A stretch of DNA of 64,000 nucleotides from Limnoperna fortunei (GCA_944474755.1 OX104124.1:39724636-39788635), one strand, 5' to 3'. Positions 23,101 to 35,336 are shown, numbered from the stretch's first letter. Notes: generated by a model from the letters alone, not told the origin. Numbers and translations: made by a program.

Positions 23101-23599
23101 ATTTCATCAATACAATTAAATCACCTGCAAATACTTTATTATAATTGCACATTATAAACGGATATATATCATTAAAAAACTCTTTACGTTCACTGCGTAT
23201 ATTAGGTGCATAAACATTTAATAACCTATAACAAACATCGTCGATATTTACATCTACATATTGAAATCTACCTTGTAAATCTTTATGGTATTTAAGAACA
23301 TAATACTGAAGTGACCGTGATATAAAAATTGCCGTATCTCTGCTATGATTTGTACCGAAGTTCCAAAAACATTGAAATAAATCAAAATAATTTTCTAAGT
23401 TTTTTGCAGTCTTTAAAATCGATACATGTGTTTCTTGAAGAAATAAAATATCAACCTTTTTACTTAAACAAAACTGCTTTAAACTAAACTGACATTGAAA
23501 ATCTAACAATCCGTTAACATTTAATGTACAAAAGTGAATACTGTCGTCTGCTACAGGTAAAGACATGAATAATAAGACAAAGATTGTAAACAACATCAC
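20101..23599 (-). pseudogene. LINE A copy 2 ORF2, broken by frameshifts
   Basis: It is collinear with copy 1 ORF2 but split into at least six open pieces (23599-23099 endonuclease, 22784-22476 linker, 22287-21985 and 21970-21740 early RT, 21500-21096 the FADD region, 20970-20101 C-terminus). Single-base gains or losses separate several pieces, for example near 23100, 21990 and 21545. Most residues still match copy 1, with many conservative changes, so decay is fairly recent. GDFN is interrupted; FADDS and the C-terminal CTFC..H..C cluster remain. Confidence 0.85.
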
Positions 23600-23842
23600 G
23601 TGATAATTAGAGTACAGATAAACTTACGAAAGAATAAACTCAGGTAAAAATACAGGTAGCAAATACAGTAGTAAATTCTAATCGATATAAAAATCTCCGT
23701 GTACATCAAACAATGGAAATAAATATACAAATACAAAAGGAAAACTTCTATACAGCAAACTACACCTATAATTAAAGGTGAAATAATAATTCGTGAATAA
23801 AGTTTAAAATGCATGAATTAAACGTAAGGAAATACAGAAACA

Positions 23843-24837
23843 TTAATCATGACCTGATATAAAACAGTCTAAGTCTGTATCCATATTAATGGATCTTTGA
23901 CTACTGTTACCTTCAGAACCTAGCGGGACTAAAGGTATACTCAATACGTCAGGTTTAACCTCACTGTCTTTGTTTTCAATCTCTTTTGTCTTCTTGGTTT
24001 GAACCACATCTTTCCTTTCTCTCTGCCTCTTTTTTCTACCATTTTCTTTAACGATTCTGTTTTCCTCTGCCTCCATAACTTCTTCTGTCACTCCGGCGCG
24101 CTTGTCTTGCGCGGAGGCCACCTCCTCTTCCACAATTCCATCCTCCTTCTCTGCTCTGCATCATCATGTGCCCCCTCCAGCGCCTGTCTTGCGGGGGGCC
24201 CATTACTAGAGTCCTCTTCGTCATGCGTAGATCTTGCTGCATCCGCATAAGATATCCTGTTGGCGGTCTGAGTTGGACACGTAGACCTTTGGTGCCCATA
24301 GCTATTACATTTTAAACATTTGACGACACGTCCCAACACTGTAATAAGGACAGGTCGATTGTATATTGTGGTTTTGTACGGGATTTCGTCATATTCCCTG
24401 CTTGTGACAACCATTTCGCCACCAATGGCCCCAGTTTTTAGTTTCAAAGAACAGTAAACCTGTTCTTCATGGTAAATATGCACATTTTTACCAAACCTTG
24501 ACATGTACTGGCTAAACAATTCCAAGTTCATGTGTAAGGGAAACCAGTGCACCCGGAACTTAATTTTTCTCCTGAAAATTCGTTCGACTTTAATTTTCAT
24601 TCCTTCATGTCCGTCATATCTCCCTCGGTCTCCAAGTCTGTCCACTACATCAGATGTTTTAAAACACAGGTACCATGCCGGTCCATCCCCACACTTCTAT
24701 ATGGCTTCCAGATCTTTCACGTCGACCATACCGTCTTTTTCTTCTAAAACCTTTTCTCTAGTGGTCACCCGTCGCTCACCATCGAATCGAACTCTCAAAA
24801 TTCTCCCCATAACATCTGCGTCGTATACGTCTTCCAT
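23843..24837 (-). pseudogene. LINE A copy 2 ORF1, complete length but broken
   Basis: ORF1 starts at the ATG at 24837 (MEDVYDADVMGRILR). A TAG stop follows VKDLEAI near 24697; the frame continues in phase through a region that may be an RRM-like fold (KFRVHWFPLHMNLELF), then a CCHC knuckle (CLKCNSYGHQRSTC). A frame change near 24140 leads to the acidic and basic tail ending DLDCFISGHD at 23843. The start is supported by its place at the 5' end of the element. An RNA-binding chaperone role is what such ORF1 proteins do in related LINEs. Confidence 0.75.
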
Positions 24838-24859
24838 TGTATTGATTGATTGATGTTTA

Positions 24860-24897
24860 ACGTCCAGCAAGCAATATTTCAACTATATTCAGGACGT
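24860..24897 (-). other. LINE B 3' hairpin shared with SINEs
   Basis: ACGTCC (24860-24865) pairs with GGACGT (24892-24897) around an AT-rich loop with TGAAATATTGC-like sequence. The tail GTTAAACATCAATC follows on the minus strand. The SINEs in this window end with the same loop and a matching shorter stem. Confidence 0.6.
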
Positions 24898-25042
24898 GAA
24901 AATTATAATTTTTAAGTTAGTACAACGCCATGCCTCCTTTTTATACTAAAACGTGATCTCATACAATAATATGAGAATATACACAGATAAAAATGGTAGT
25001 TAAAACAATAAAAAATATGAAGCATCACAATTAATAGTGAAA

Positions 25043-27420
25043 TTAAATTTTATTAAATAAATTAATTTCTTTTAAAAACTTGCCTGCGACAGTTTTATAT
25101 AAATTAAAATACGTATCTGCACTATAGAAACGTTCCCGAATGTGGGCCACGTCCACACAGTCCATCAAGACATGCTTAATGGTGTATGGACTGTTGCATG
25201 GCACACATTCGGGTCGTCGCTCATTGTTTAAAATATAACTATGTGTCGTCCTGGTATGACCAAGACGACATCTTGTTAAAACAACTTGGCCTCTTCGACC
25301 TCTACAACATTTAAAATTATTTCTGTGCAGTAGTGGCTGGATCTCATGAAGTTTATTATGAACTTGGAGATCCCAACCACTCTGCCACAAATTAGAAATA
25401 TATTTAAAAATCAACGGTTTAAAATCGGTAAAAGGAATACTACAGTTAATTATGGTATCCTTAAGTGCATTTTAGCCTCCTGATCCACGACTGTGTTTCC
25501 ATGGATTCCGACATGACTGGGAATCCAGAAGAAGATAATTTCTTTTCCCAAAGCAACAAGAGATTTGTAGATTTGAATAATTTTTAAAATGTAAGGATTT
25601 TTAATTTTAAAATTTTCAATAGCCAGTAGACAAGACAGGGAATCGGAGCAGACAATAAATTTGCATTCGTCTGACGAAGCAACTATTTTCATCGCAAGAA
25701 GAATAGCTTGCGCCTCTGCTGTAAATACAGATGAGGTAGACGGAAGGCGGCGAGTTTCAACACGCTCCCCGAAGACAGCGGCCGAGGCGACTTTATCACC
25801 GTATTTTAACCCGTCTGTGTAAATAGTACTATAGTCAGTTTAACAAGATTTAATTTCTGCATAATGTTGTTGTACTAATAAATGGTTTGTGTCGGACTTT
25901 TTATGTTTTCTTAAATCATAAATAAATATCGGTTTGGGAATTAACCACGGGGGATTATGCGGGATTTCGATTGCAGCAATTTCTTCTAAATTCATTCCGG
26001 AATTTTCCAACTGAGATTTAATTAGGAGGACAAAAGGTTGAGTTTTGTTTGGATGTTTTTCGAAAATGTTTTGATAAAGAGGTTTGAAAACACAGTCGTG
26101 GGCGGGGTTGCCGGGATATGCCTTTAATTTGGTTGCATATTGCAAAGCGAGCTTTATTCTTCTTTGATACAAAGAAGGCTCACTTGCTTCTACATATAAA
26201 CTCTCAACAGGTGTAGCTCTGAAAGCTCCAAGGCACAGTCGCAATCCTTGATGGTGTATAGTATCAAGGATTTTGACATGTGACTTGCGAGCAGAACCAA
26301 AAATAAAACAACCATAATCCAATTTCGATCGAACCAGCGATCTATATAGATTGAGTAAAACATCGCATTCAGCACCCCAGTCGGTGCTCGATACGACTTT
26401 TAAAATATCTAATGCTTCAAGGCATTTATTTTTTAACATTTTGATATGGGGAAGAAAGGTTAGCCTTGAATCAAATATGAGACCAAGAAAAGTAGTTTCT
26501 TTTACAATTTTGATAGGATTATTATATAATTTTAATTCGGGATCATGATGCATCTTACGTTTATTACAAAAATGCATCCCAACAGTTTTTGCAGTGGAGA
26601 ATTTAAAACCATTCTCCATTGCCCATTTCTCTATTCTATTTAAAAACAACTGCAGTTGACTTTCGATATTATTCATATTTTTCCCTCCGTAACATATGAG
26701 GAAGTCGTCAACATATAGAGAACCATCAATATTATCTTTTAAAACTTGAGCAAGGCTATTAATTTGAATACTTAATAAAGTGACAGAAAGAATGCTGCCC
26801 TGGGGAACACCCATTTCCTGTACAAAAGGGTCAGATAACGTAGAATTGACCCTAACTTTAAATTCTCTGTCAGATTAAAAGTTTGAGATAAAGGTAGGAA
26901 CTCTACCTTTCAAATCCATATCAAAAAGATCTTTTAAAATACCATATTTCCATGTTGTGTCATATGCTTTTTCTAAATCGAAAAAGATAGACACAACATG
27001 TTCATTTTTGGCAAATGCGTTTAGAATATATGTTTCGACCAGATGATCAATAGTACTACGACCTTGTCTGAATCCACACTGGATATTCGAGATTAGGTTG
27101 TTCGATTCTAAAAACCAGACAAGGCGATCGTTGATCATCCTGTCCATGGTTTTACAAAGACAGCTTGTGAGGGCTATAGGCCGATAGTTGGACGCTTCCG
27201 ATTGATCTTTGCCTGGTTTTGGAATAGGCACAACAGTTGCCATTTTCCAAATAGATGGTAAGTCACCCGTTTCCCAAATGTTGTTGAGAAGATTCAGAAG
27301 ACATTGGAGAGAAGATTGCGGCAGATGTTTGAGAAGTTGATAATGGATGTCATCTGGACCACATGCAGTATCGTGAGATTTCTTCAATGAAGTTTTTAGC
27401 TCTTCCAAAGAAAAAGGTTT
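25043..27420 (-). pseudogene. LINE B pol: reverse transcriptase, RNase H, zinc tail
   Basis: Four frames form one broken protein. 27408-26875 is N-terminal RT (GPDDIHY, NYRPIALTS, FFDLEKAYD); 26814-25840 carries GVPQGSILS, the YVDD box and the thumb; 25692-25450 is the second half of RNase H (CSDSLS, IPSHVGIHGN); 25414-25043 is a C-terminal PECVPC..H..C cluster. Breaks lie near 26875, 25840 (losing the YTDGSK start of RNase H in frame) and 25450. RT plus RNase H without visible endonuclease fits a 5'-truncated I-superfamily LINE (Nimb-like; clade by eye). Confidence 0.82.
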
Positions 27421-27815
27421 ATTATATAATGGTTGTTTTAAAATATCAAAAAAGTCAAATAAAATTCCTTAGATAATCCATCAGGTCCTGGCGACTTATT
27501 ATTTTCCATACCCTTTAACGCTTTATAAATTTCATCTATACTAATATCAACGTCACATACATTTCTATCATCATCAGATAACATAGGTAAATCATTTAAA
27601 AATTCTGTAAACAATAACTCTTCGTCAATTTCCTCTTCACTAAATAAATTTCGATAAAACTCTCTAAACTCATTTACTATATCTTTACTATATGATATGT
27701 TTGATTTCTTCTTTTAACTCTAATTTGTTCACCACAATTACCTGGATTTATTTTTTCTTCTTTTAACAATACAAAATATTTTCTTTCTTACTCTTTAATA
27801 ACTTTAAATTTTGTT
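27421..27815 (-). mobile_element. LINE A fragment (ORF2 linker and early RT)
   Basis: The sequence matches the LINE A ORF2 region around NNKSPGPDGLS and the acidic stretch before it, with an internal deletion near 27690. It continues on the far side of LINE B in the plus-strand arm, showing that LINE B inserted into LINE A. Confidence 0.8.
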
Positions 27816-29144
27816 TTATTTTTAGCTCATCTGGACGCAGGTCCAGGTGAGCTTTTGCTACCTTGGCGTCCGTCGTAAACTTTTTCAAAAATCTTCTCCT
27901 CTGAAACCACCGGGCCAATTTTTTCAAACTTGGCCACAATCATCCTTAGGGTTCCTAGTTTGTACCCAGGGTGTTGATCAACAGACAAATTTGGCCGCTG
28001 TTACTGAAAATAGAACGTGGGGGTCAACACAGGTTTTTGATCATTATCTAAAAAATTATAATAGCTTGAGAACACCGTTACTTCAAATTGATCAGCACAT
28101 TAAGGTCTACAATAGTTGCTATTAGTGTGAAGTTGTGTATTGGCTTCTTGTAGGAGTTATTGCCCTTTATTGACGATTTTTGACAAAATTTTGGGTATTT
28201 ACAATATAACTTGAAAACTATACGAGGTAGAGTGAAACTGTAAATGGCAAAAATGACCGGCAATAAAAGCCCTACAATTCACTTGATTGGTCTGAAATTG
28301 TCAGATGACTCCTTATACGAGTTATTTCCCTTAAATGGTAACTTTTTATGAAATTTTCCGTTTTTGTCCTGTAGCTTTAAAACTACAACAGCTAAAGTAC
28401 AACTGCAAAAATAGCAAAAATGATCAACGATACAAGCCCTACAATTCACTGTTAGTCTGCAATTGTCAGATGACTCCATATGAGTTATTGCCCTTAAATG
28501 GCAATTTTTTATGAATTTTTTATGAAATTTTTCGTCTTTGTCCTGTAACTTGAAAAATATAGCAGCTAGATTGAAACTGTAAATTGCACAAATGATCAGC
28601 AATAAAGGCCCTACAATTCACTTGATTGGTCTGAAATTGTCAGACAACTCCTTAAATAAGTTATTGCCAAAAAAATGACAATTTTTTATGAAATTTTCGT
28701 TTTTGTCCTGTATTTTTAAAACTGTAACAGCTAGATGGAGACTGTTAAAAGCAAAAATGATCAGCAATACAAGCCCTACAAATTACCATATAAGTCTGAA
28801 ATTGTCAGATGACTCTTTATAGGAGTCATTGCCCTTAAATTGCAATTTTAGTAAATTTTCCGTGTTTCTCCTGTAACTTAAAAACCATAACAGCTAGAGT
28901 GAAATAATAAATTGCAAAAATGATCAGCAATAAAAGCCCTACAATTCACTTTCCATTTTTGTCCTGTAACTTGAAAACTATAGAAGCTAGATTAAAACTG
29001 TAAATTGCACCAACGATCAGCAATAGAAGCCCTACAAATGATTGCTTAGTCCAGAATTATAGAGGAGTTATTGCCCTTCATTATGAATTTGGACAAATGA
29101 GCAGTTTTTGAATTATAAATTATTCTATAACACACCTAGTAGTA
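27816..29144. repeat. Satellite-like insert with ~130-bp degenerate repeats
   Basis: About eight to ten degenerate copies carry the phrases GGGCAATAACTCCT, AGGAGTCATCTGACAATT and GAATTGTAGGGC. The left end has a near-palindrome (GCTCATCTGGAC / GGTCCAGGTGAGC) and the phrase TTCTCCTCTGAAACCAC, which I recall from dispersed bivalve repeats. It replaces ~430 bp of LINE A coding sequence. The inverted copy is at 54771-56138. No protein frame is convincing. Confidence 0.72.
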
Positions 29145-29246
29145 ACTACCACCAATTTTATCTATTTTTATTTCATCAATACAACTAAAATCACCTTCAA
29201 ATACTTTATTATAATTGCACATTATAAACCGATATATATCATTAAA
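29145..29246 (-). mobile_element. LINE A endonuclease fragment
   Basis: About 100 bp encode residues around MCNYNKVF.GDF.CIDEIKIDK of LINE A ORF2. It lies between the satellite-like insert and the 3' end of the Helitron, so the Helitron too sits in LINE A. Confidence 0.75.
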
Positions 29247-29247
29247 C

Positions 29248-29520
29248 AAGAAAAGATATGGGTTAGACACATATCCAGAGATGTTCGATTTAAACCTTGT
29301 GTGTTTGAATGGTTTTCTTTTCTGTTTAAATGATAATAGAAATCGATAATTACAGATGACAATGCCAGACAATAGCATGATACATATTTATTTGTAAACT
29401 CCAGCAGAGTTTTGAAATCTTGTAGGTTACTTAAGTGTCTCATTAGTTCCAATGCAGTGTCATACTTTTCAAAGTCGTTGTCAACAAGCAACATACAAAA
29501 CAAAAAAAAGGTTAAAGAAG
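29248..29520 (-). other. Helitron 3' region after the helicase
   Basis: About 270 bp lie between the helicase end and the putative 3' terminus. A short frame (FEKYDTALELMRHLSNLQDF) matches the other arm but no family I know. It contains the terminal hairpin at 29256-29274. Confidence 0.5.
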
Positions 29521-29529
29521 TTTATTGAT

Positions 29530-30851
29530 CAAGATTTGCTGATTTTTTACGTAAACGTTCCATTTCTAAAGTTACATTTTTGAAGGATACATTTTTAACG
29601 GAGAAAGTTTTATAATATATAAATCTTGTAAAGTTGTGACACAGCTCAAGGCTACATATGCCATTCCTCCTATGAAGATTGATGGTCCTATATCACAAAC
29701 AGCATTTTTCAATGTCAATCCTTGAACCTTGTGTACGGTTGTTCCAAATGACAGTATCAATGGTATGTGTCCTTGTAATATAAGTGTGGTCATTTCCGAG
29801 AAAACTCACCGTTATCGGCCTGATTCCGATAGGTTCGCGCATATTCTCTGTAATTGTTGGAAATACATTTTGATCATCAAACAGTACATTAACACATCTA
29901 GGCATTTCTTCATTATTATCCCATTCCAGAATGTACGGTTCCTTGTGCTCCATTTACCAGACCCTCTTTAGTATCTACGTTTCTGATTAACATTACACGT
30001 GCATTTTCACATAAAAATATTTGTTTTGGAATTCCAGCACATTTTTGGTCATCATTTGGAATTAAATGATCAGGTACGTTGTGAATTGCATTGATTGTAT
30101 ATGTCTGTGTATCCCTACTGATTATTTTAATTAGTTCATCTTTATGAGCAGCACGGTCATTTTTTAGTGTGAAGATGTGAAGGAATTGTTTAATGTCAAC
30201 TGTTGATGATACTACACGTGACATAAGAATATCTTTATCTTGTTTTGTTTGTTCACCAATCCTTATACGGTTTAATAAAGCAGCATATTCTGGATCTTTC
30301 GATTGTCTTTTATTTTCTACCAATTCATGCATAATAAACAAATCTTTCCATAAATGGAATGTCATATTACTAGTTGTTTGTGCATAAATAGGGCTCACAC
30401 AGACAGGTGGTAACTGATACAAGTCGCCAAATGCAATAATATTTATATTTCCAAAATATACATCAGATTCCAGGTAATGAACTTTTATTTCATTCAAACG
30501 AAAATGTACATGTTCTAGCGTATTATAACTAACCATGCTTATTTCATCTATGATAAGATATTGAACATATTTGAAGGTTTCTCTTTAAAATTTATAACTT
30601 CTTGGTGACAAAGGTCTATACCGTGCATTTGATTTATCTTGTGTTGGAAGCTGTAGGAGAGTATGCAGTGTGTGACCAGAAATGTTATAAGCTGCTACTC
30701 CTGTAGGTGCTGCTACTAATACATTAGGGAATTCATTCGTGTTTTTCCGTAAAATTACTTCTCTTAATAATCCCAAAAGAAAAGACTTTCCTGTTCCAGC
30801 ACCTCCAGTAATAAATAAATGCATTTTAGGTACATTGTTCAACATTTGAAA
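29530..30851 (-). pseudogene. Helitron Pif1-like helicase, C-terminal part
   Basis: This is the ATP-dependent 5'-3' helicase moiety of a Helitron transposase. It shows Walker A GGAGTGKS (near 30800), motif Ia AAPTGVAAYNISGHT, DEISMVS (Walker B), FGDLYQLPPV (motif III), TTVHKVQG (motif V) and YVALSCVTTL, where most helicases have an Arg after ALS. The plus-arm copy keeps ALSRVTTL. Breaks occur near 30590 (a stop in SYKF) and near 29800-29930, where the frame switches. Helicase plus the upstream HUH Rep domain defines the Helitron family. Confidence 0.85.
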
Positions 30852-30864
30852 TTCAATAAATTCG

Positions 30865-31377
30865 ATTGATTGATCGATTAATGGTGTTTAACGCCCGAGC
30901 AGCAATATTTCAGCTATATTCAGGCGATGAACATGAAATGGATGATAAAATGAACATGAAATGATGATGAATGAAAATGGGATGGGACACAAGGAAAAAT
31001 AGGGGTAACGGATTTTAGATTGCCACTGTCAAATGGGAGGATGGATAGGGTCGGGCAATTTAGCCTCCTGTAGCGGGATCGAAATCCCTACTCATAGCGA
31101 ATACTACAGCAGCGTTCTTTAACGTGCGAGGAACGTGGCATTTTTCCCAACACGGTGCACTAATATGGTTTGCGGTCAGGTTTTCCGTATTATGGCCTGA
31201 CAACCCCAGCTTGCCAGGGGTACCCCATTCAACCACCTGGGGCACACATCCCAGTCGGTCTTTAGGCAAACCGACCTGACACGCCGGTCAGGGTACTGGG
31301 CGCTATTTAGTCGCCTTTTTCGACAAGCTAGCGCGACTGCGGTCTATTCTTTTAGCCACCCGGATCCCGCACGGGGC
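30865..31377 (-). mobile_element. SINE/LINE-tail retroposon inside the helicase, 11-bp TSD
   Basis: CAATAAATTCG occurs at 30854-30864 and 31378-31388, and the uninterrupted helicase sequence in the plus arm has it once. On the minus strand the insert starts GGCCCCGTGCGGGATCC and ends GGGCGTTAAACACC followed by an (ATCA)n-type tail, with the CGCC/GGCG stem and TGAAATATTGCTG loop of the LINE B tail group. A related copy is at 38011-38385. No coding frame; the head does not look like a tRNA. Confidence 0.8.
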
Positions 31378-31625
31378 CAATAAATTCGAAAACTTTTTGT
31401 TGTGAAGAAGAGAGCAGAGATTTCCTCTCTAGATAATCATCGTCAGTCATTGATATTTTGGATAACTTTTTGAACATTTCAAAATTATAGTCTTTAGTAA
31501 TGGTTTTACTGCAGTCTTTTTTATTGTTTATAACATCAAACGAAAATATATCATTGTTTTAAATGAGTCCTTTATTTGAGAAATCCCTTGAAAGCTGGTA
31601 TGATGGAGTTGTCACAAATTGTAAA

Positions 31626-33051
31626 CTAGAGTAAAAACACCTGTGAGCAATGCTCACCATTGATACCCCCCGCTTCACAATTACTTTGAAAATTCAGGTG
31701 TTCTTAATTATGAAATTGAAACTTTATCTAGTTAAACGTGAAGGCAAAATTGCAGATAATACATGTAACCCTCCCCAATCCCCCAAAGAATGGCATTCCC
31801 TATGTCAATGACAAAGTCCATGTTTTTCTATGGCAAACCTCCAATAATATTCCGATCAAAATGTTAAATATCCAATGCACAATGGCAATATGTGACCAAG
31901 ATTCTGTATAAGTGTCAACAAATTCCATTCAGTGGTGTAGGAGGAATTGTAAATAAAAGATGGGTATCCCATTATGTCCATTACAAACTCCATGTTTTTC
32001 TATGGGAAACCCCAAATATCATTCCGATCAAAATGTTAAATATCTCCTGCACAATGGCACTATGTGACATGGATTCTGTGTAAGTTTCAACAAATTCCAT
32101 TCAGTGGTGTAGGAATGAGTTGCACATAAGAGATGGGTATCCCTTATGTCCATGTTTTTCTATGGGAAACCCCAAATATCATTCCAATCGAAATGTTATA
32201 TATCTAGTGCACAATGGTAATATGTGACAACATTCTGTGTAAGTTTCATCAAATTCCATTTAGTGGTGTAGGAGGTGTCGCACATAAGAAATGGGTATCC
32301 CCTTATGTCAATGACAGTCCGTGTTGTTCTATGGGAAACCCCAAATATCATTCCGATCAAAATAATAAATATCTCCTGCACAATGGCACTATGTGACAAG
32401 GATTCTGTGTAAGTTTCAACAAATTCCATTCAGTGGTGTAGGAGGAGTTGCACATAAGACATGAGGACCCCCTTAGGTCAATGACAATGTCCATGTTTTT
32501 CTATGGGAAACCCCAAATATCGATCCGATCAAAATGTTTAATATCTCCTGCACAATGGCACTATGTGACAAGGATGCTGTGTAAGTTTCTTTAAATTCCA
32601 GTCAGTGGTGTAGGAGGAGTTGCACATAAGAGATGAGGACCCCCTTAGGTCAATGACAATGTCCATGTTTTTCTATGGGAAACCCCAAATATCGATCCGA
32701 TCAAAATGTTTAATATCTCCTGCACAATGGCACTATGTGACAAGCATTCTGTGTAAGTTTCATTAAATTCCATTCAGTGGTGTAGGAGGAGTTGCACATA
32801 AGAGATAGGGACCCCCTTAGGTCAATAACAAAGTCCATGTTTTTCTATGGGAAACCCCAAATATCATTCCGATCAAAATGTTAAATATCTCCTGCACAAT
32901 GGCACTATGAGACAAAGATTCTGTGTAAGTTTCATCAAATTCCTTTTAGTGGTGTAGGAGGAGTTGCAAATAATAGAAAGTGTAACGGACGGACGGACGG
33001 AAGGACACCATGAACACTATATACCCCCCGCTTTTCAAGCGGGGGGTATAA
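31626..33051 (-). mobile_element. Non-autonomous Helitron-like element with tandem repeats
   Basis: The plus arm reads GTAAATCATATAG without it. Here 1,426 bp sit between GTAAA and TCATATAG. On the minus strand it starts TTATACC and ends CTCTAG before T, fitting the Helitron CTRR end and A/T insertion. Subterminal inverted repeats are ATACCCCCCGCTT (31663-31675) and AAGCGGGGGGTAT (33037-33049); the latter forms a 13-bp hairpin with 33021-33033. The core is about seven direct repeats of ~165-172 bp (from ~31740 to 32965; phrases CAGTGGTGTAGGAGG, TTTTTCTATGGGAAACCCC). An ACGG microsatellite lies at 32988-33002. Confidence 0.8.
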
Positions 33052-34351
33052 TCATATAGAGTATCACTACCTAGAGAAAGTAAATGATTGACAGCGTCTT
33101 CAAATTTCTTGGTCATATTTGTCATCTGTAGCAGCTGTTGATTTAAAAGACGTTTTTTATGTAGGAATGCTTGTTGAAAGGTACTATATGGTTTGATGAT
33201 CTCATGTTCATCATAAAATGGATAAAATAAATATATAGTAAAGTAAGTAGTAACCTTCTTCATCCTTCAATATGTCTGAAATATTGCATCTTAAGCAGGT
33301 CATTTTTGAACGTTGCTCGATAATCTTTTTGCTTCCTTGTATCATGACACTGTATCTAGGTAATCCTTTGTTTGCAGATTTGGGAATGTATTTGTATAAT
33401 TTGTATACGTATTTAGTCATAAATTCAGCCGTGCACATAGAGGAAAACAGCTCATTTTTAGAGCGGTTCAAATAGCATTGTGCTAATCCATCATTGTATA
33501 TATTTGTACTTTGTGGCGATAACTGTTCTTATTCTTTCTTGGATTTAAGAATGCGATAACGTTTTTCAGGTATACTAACATCAATAAAAATTGCTTGCCT
33601 TGAACTGTAAACCATGTCCAGACCTAATATTCTGTAAGCTGTCTCCTGAAGTCCAATAGTTCTGTGCGTTAAAAGTTTATTACCAATTTTAGATCGTAAC
33701 TTCCGTTGAGATGATCCTGGAGGTATCAAATTTACACATTCTGTTATTTTTTGCTTGAATTCTTGTGGTTCATTTTTACAAATATATGTACAAACATATT
33801 TTGCAACGGCATACATTGAGCCAACAAACTGAATATCCACATTAGCACGCCAATTTTGCAATATCTTCTTATTGTAAGGATTAACAAAATGTCATCACCT
33901 CTTCTTTGCAAGATATAAAATCTTGATTTTGATCCTGTATCAGTTTCAATCTTCATACGAGTTTGCTCTGATATTGGCATTGAGAAGTCGAATCTACAAG
34001 AAATTTTTTTGTTCCGCTGGCATGTTTGTGTACGAGTGAATTTGTAGAGTCTTAACTAAATTTTGTATAATTGGGAATCTGGAGGAATCTGAGCACTTAT
34101 ATATTTGTCAATAAAAGGTATTATGTAGTTTTTGTCGTCATCATTCTCAAGGGTTGGAGCATCTGCTATCCACAAAAGAATATGCAAGTGTGGACTACCT
34201 CGGACCTGAAACTCTCTTCTAGCAAAGTAATCTTATGTCTCCAATAAGATATGGTTTTTTTAAAAGATTATGATGGAGAAATGCTTCCAAACGGTTATTA
34301 AAATGAATGGCACTTGCAATTGGATTATCACGTATTAATTTTGACTTGTCA
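33052..34351 (-). pseudogene. Helitron Rep domain with HUH motif, broken
   Basis: This carries the rolling-circle nuclease part of the Helitron transposase and the linker to the helicase. On the minus strand near 34190 the sequence encodes SPHLHILLWIADAP, the HUH metal-binding site. Further on, KYVCTYICKNE (near 33790) has the paired tyrosines of the Rep active site. Several frames are used (33980-33744, 33861-33529, 33471-33211), so the gene is dead. The plus arm has lost the HUH stretch, joining ..FQVRG directly to ..KKILQNW. The CACTA-type element interrupts it at 34351. Confidence 0.82.
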
Positions 34352-35036
34352 CACTATGAACCAAAATAAGGACTGACAAAACCATACACAGTTCAAATTA
34401 GATTGATAGAAACTGATAGTTACTGTAAATGTACTGTTCACAATCTGTAAATCACTGTATACAATTCATACAGTTCTCGTCAGTCATTTACATCTTTTAC
34501 TGATCGCTTCTGTCCTGAACTGAAACAGTTCATGACAGTTAAGTACAGTACTTTTGTAGGACTGAAAAGAACTGTTAGTCACTGCATCAGATCGTGTCAG
34601 TACTTTTAAATTTTTACCTGGATTTAGAATGACTGACATTCACTGTACCAGTCCTTGACAGTGATTATCAATATTTACCTGTATTTAGAATGACTGATAA
34701 TCACTGTAGCAGTCTTTGTCAGCCATTATTAGTTCTTACCTTGATTTAGAATGACTGATGTTCACTGTAGCAGTCATTGTCAGTCATTATCAGTTCTTAC
34801 CTTGATTTAGTACGACTGATGTTCACTGAAACAGTCCTTGACAGTCATCATCAGTTCTTACCTTGATTTGGAATAACTGATATTTGAGCTTTTTTTTATT
34901 TTAGCATTGCAAAATTTGTTTTTAAAAGGTGATGCAAAATCCATCCAAGTATGTCAGCTTTTCATATAAACATTCACACTATAATATTGCATTAAAGGTT
35001 TTTTTAAAAGTCACAACATTGTTTCAAGTCGATATG

Positions 35037-35204
35037 TTTGTTTAAATGGTGTTTAACGCCACTTTCGGCAATTTTTCAGCTATATCATTGCGTCCAGTTT
35101 TTATTGTGGGTGGGGGGGGAGTGTGTGAGGAAGCCCTAGAAAACCCCGGAGCTTCGGTAGGAATACTGGCAAATCTCAGTAAACCATTCGGCCACCGAGG
35201 CCCC
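35037..35204 (-). mobile_element. tRNA-derived SINE, internally deleted, 14-bp TSD
   Basis: The minus strand begins GGGGCCTCGGTGGCCGAATG, a tRNA-like head with A-box character, and ends with the AGCTGAAAAATTGCCG loop, the stem ACGC/GCGT and a GTTAAAC tail. The flanks TTCAAGTCGATATG (35023-35036) and TTCAAGTCAATATG (35205-35218) are a target duplication with one mismatch. The B-box region is deleted. The family resembles the molluscan V-SINE called RUDI (from memory). Confidence 0.75.
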
Positions 35205-35336
35205 TTCAAGTCAATATGAGTTCATCGGGAAAATAAAAAGAAGTTTGTTCAATGTTAGTGCGGTTATAAGCAAAGTAAATCTCTTTCATGAGCTTTTTTA
35301 CTGACCTAGTCATTGCGAACATGTTCATATATGGGC

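Larger units (their letters stand above)
20002..24840 (-). mobile_element. LINE A, copy 2 (decayed, near full length)
   Basis: It has the same order as copy 1 but with a complete ORF1 start. The 3' junction is again ..GGATATC|TTTT with an A-tail. The 5' side ends a few bases upstream of the ORF1 ATG (24837) and touches the ATTGATTGATTG tail of LINE B without any satellite. That join is therefore chimeric. Confidence 0.85.
24841..27420 (-). mobile_element. LINE B: I/Nimb-like LINE, 5'-truncated, minus-strand copy
   Basis: RT, RNase H and a C-terminal zinc cluster are followed by a 3' region ending in (CAAT)n, seen here as ATTGATTGATTG at 24841. The copy begins at the same truncated point as the plus-strand copy (56683), inside LINE A sequence. 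The two are therefore one insertion duplicated with the large inverted arms. Its 3' flank differs: here it is LINE A ORF1, there LINE A RT with a 14-bp target duplication. Confidence 0.82.

Noticed and set aside
31740..32965. CRISPR-like array of regular repeats.
   Set aside because: The ~170-bp repeats are contiguous without unique spacers and sit in a eukaryotic mobile element.
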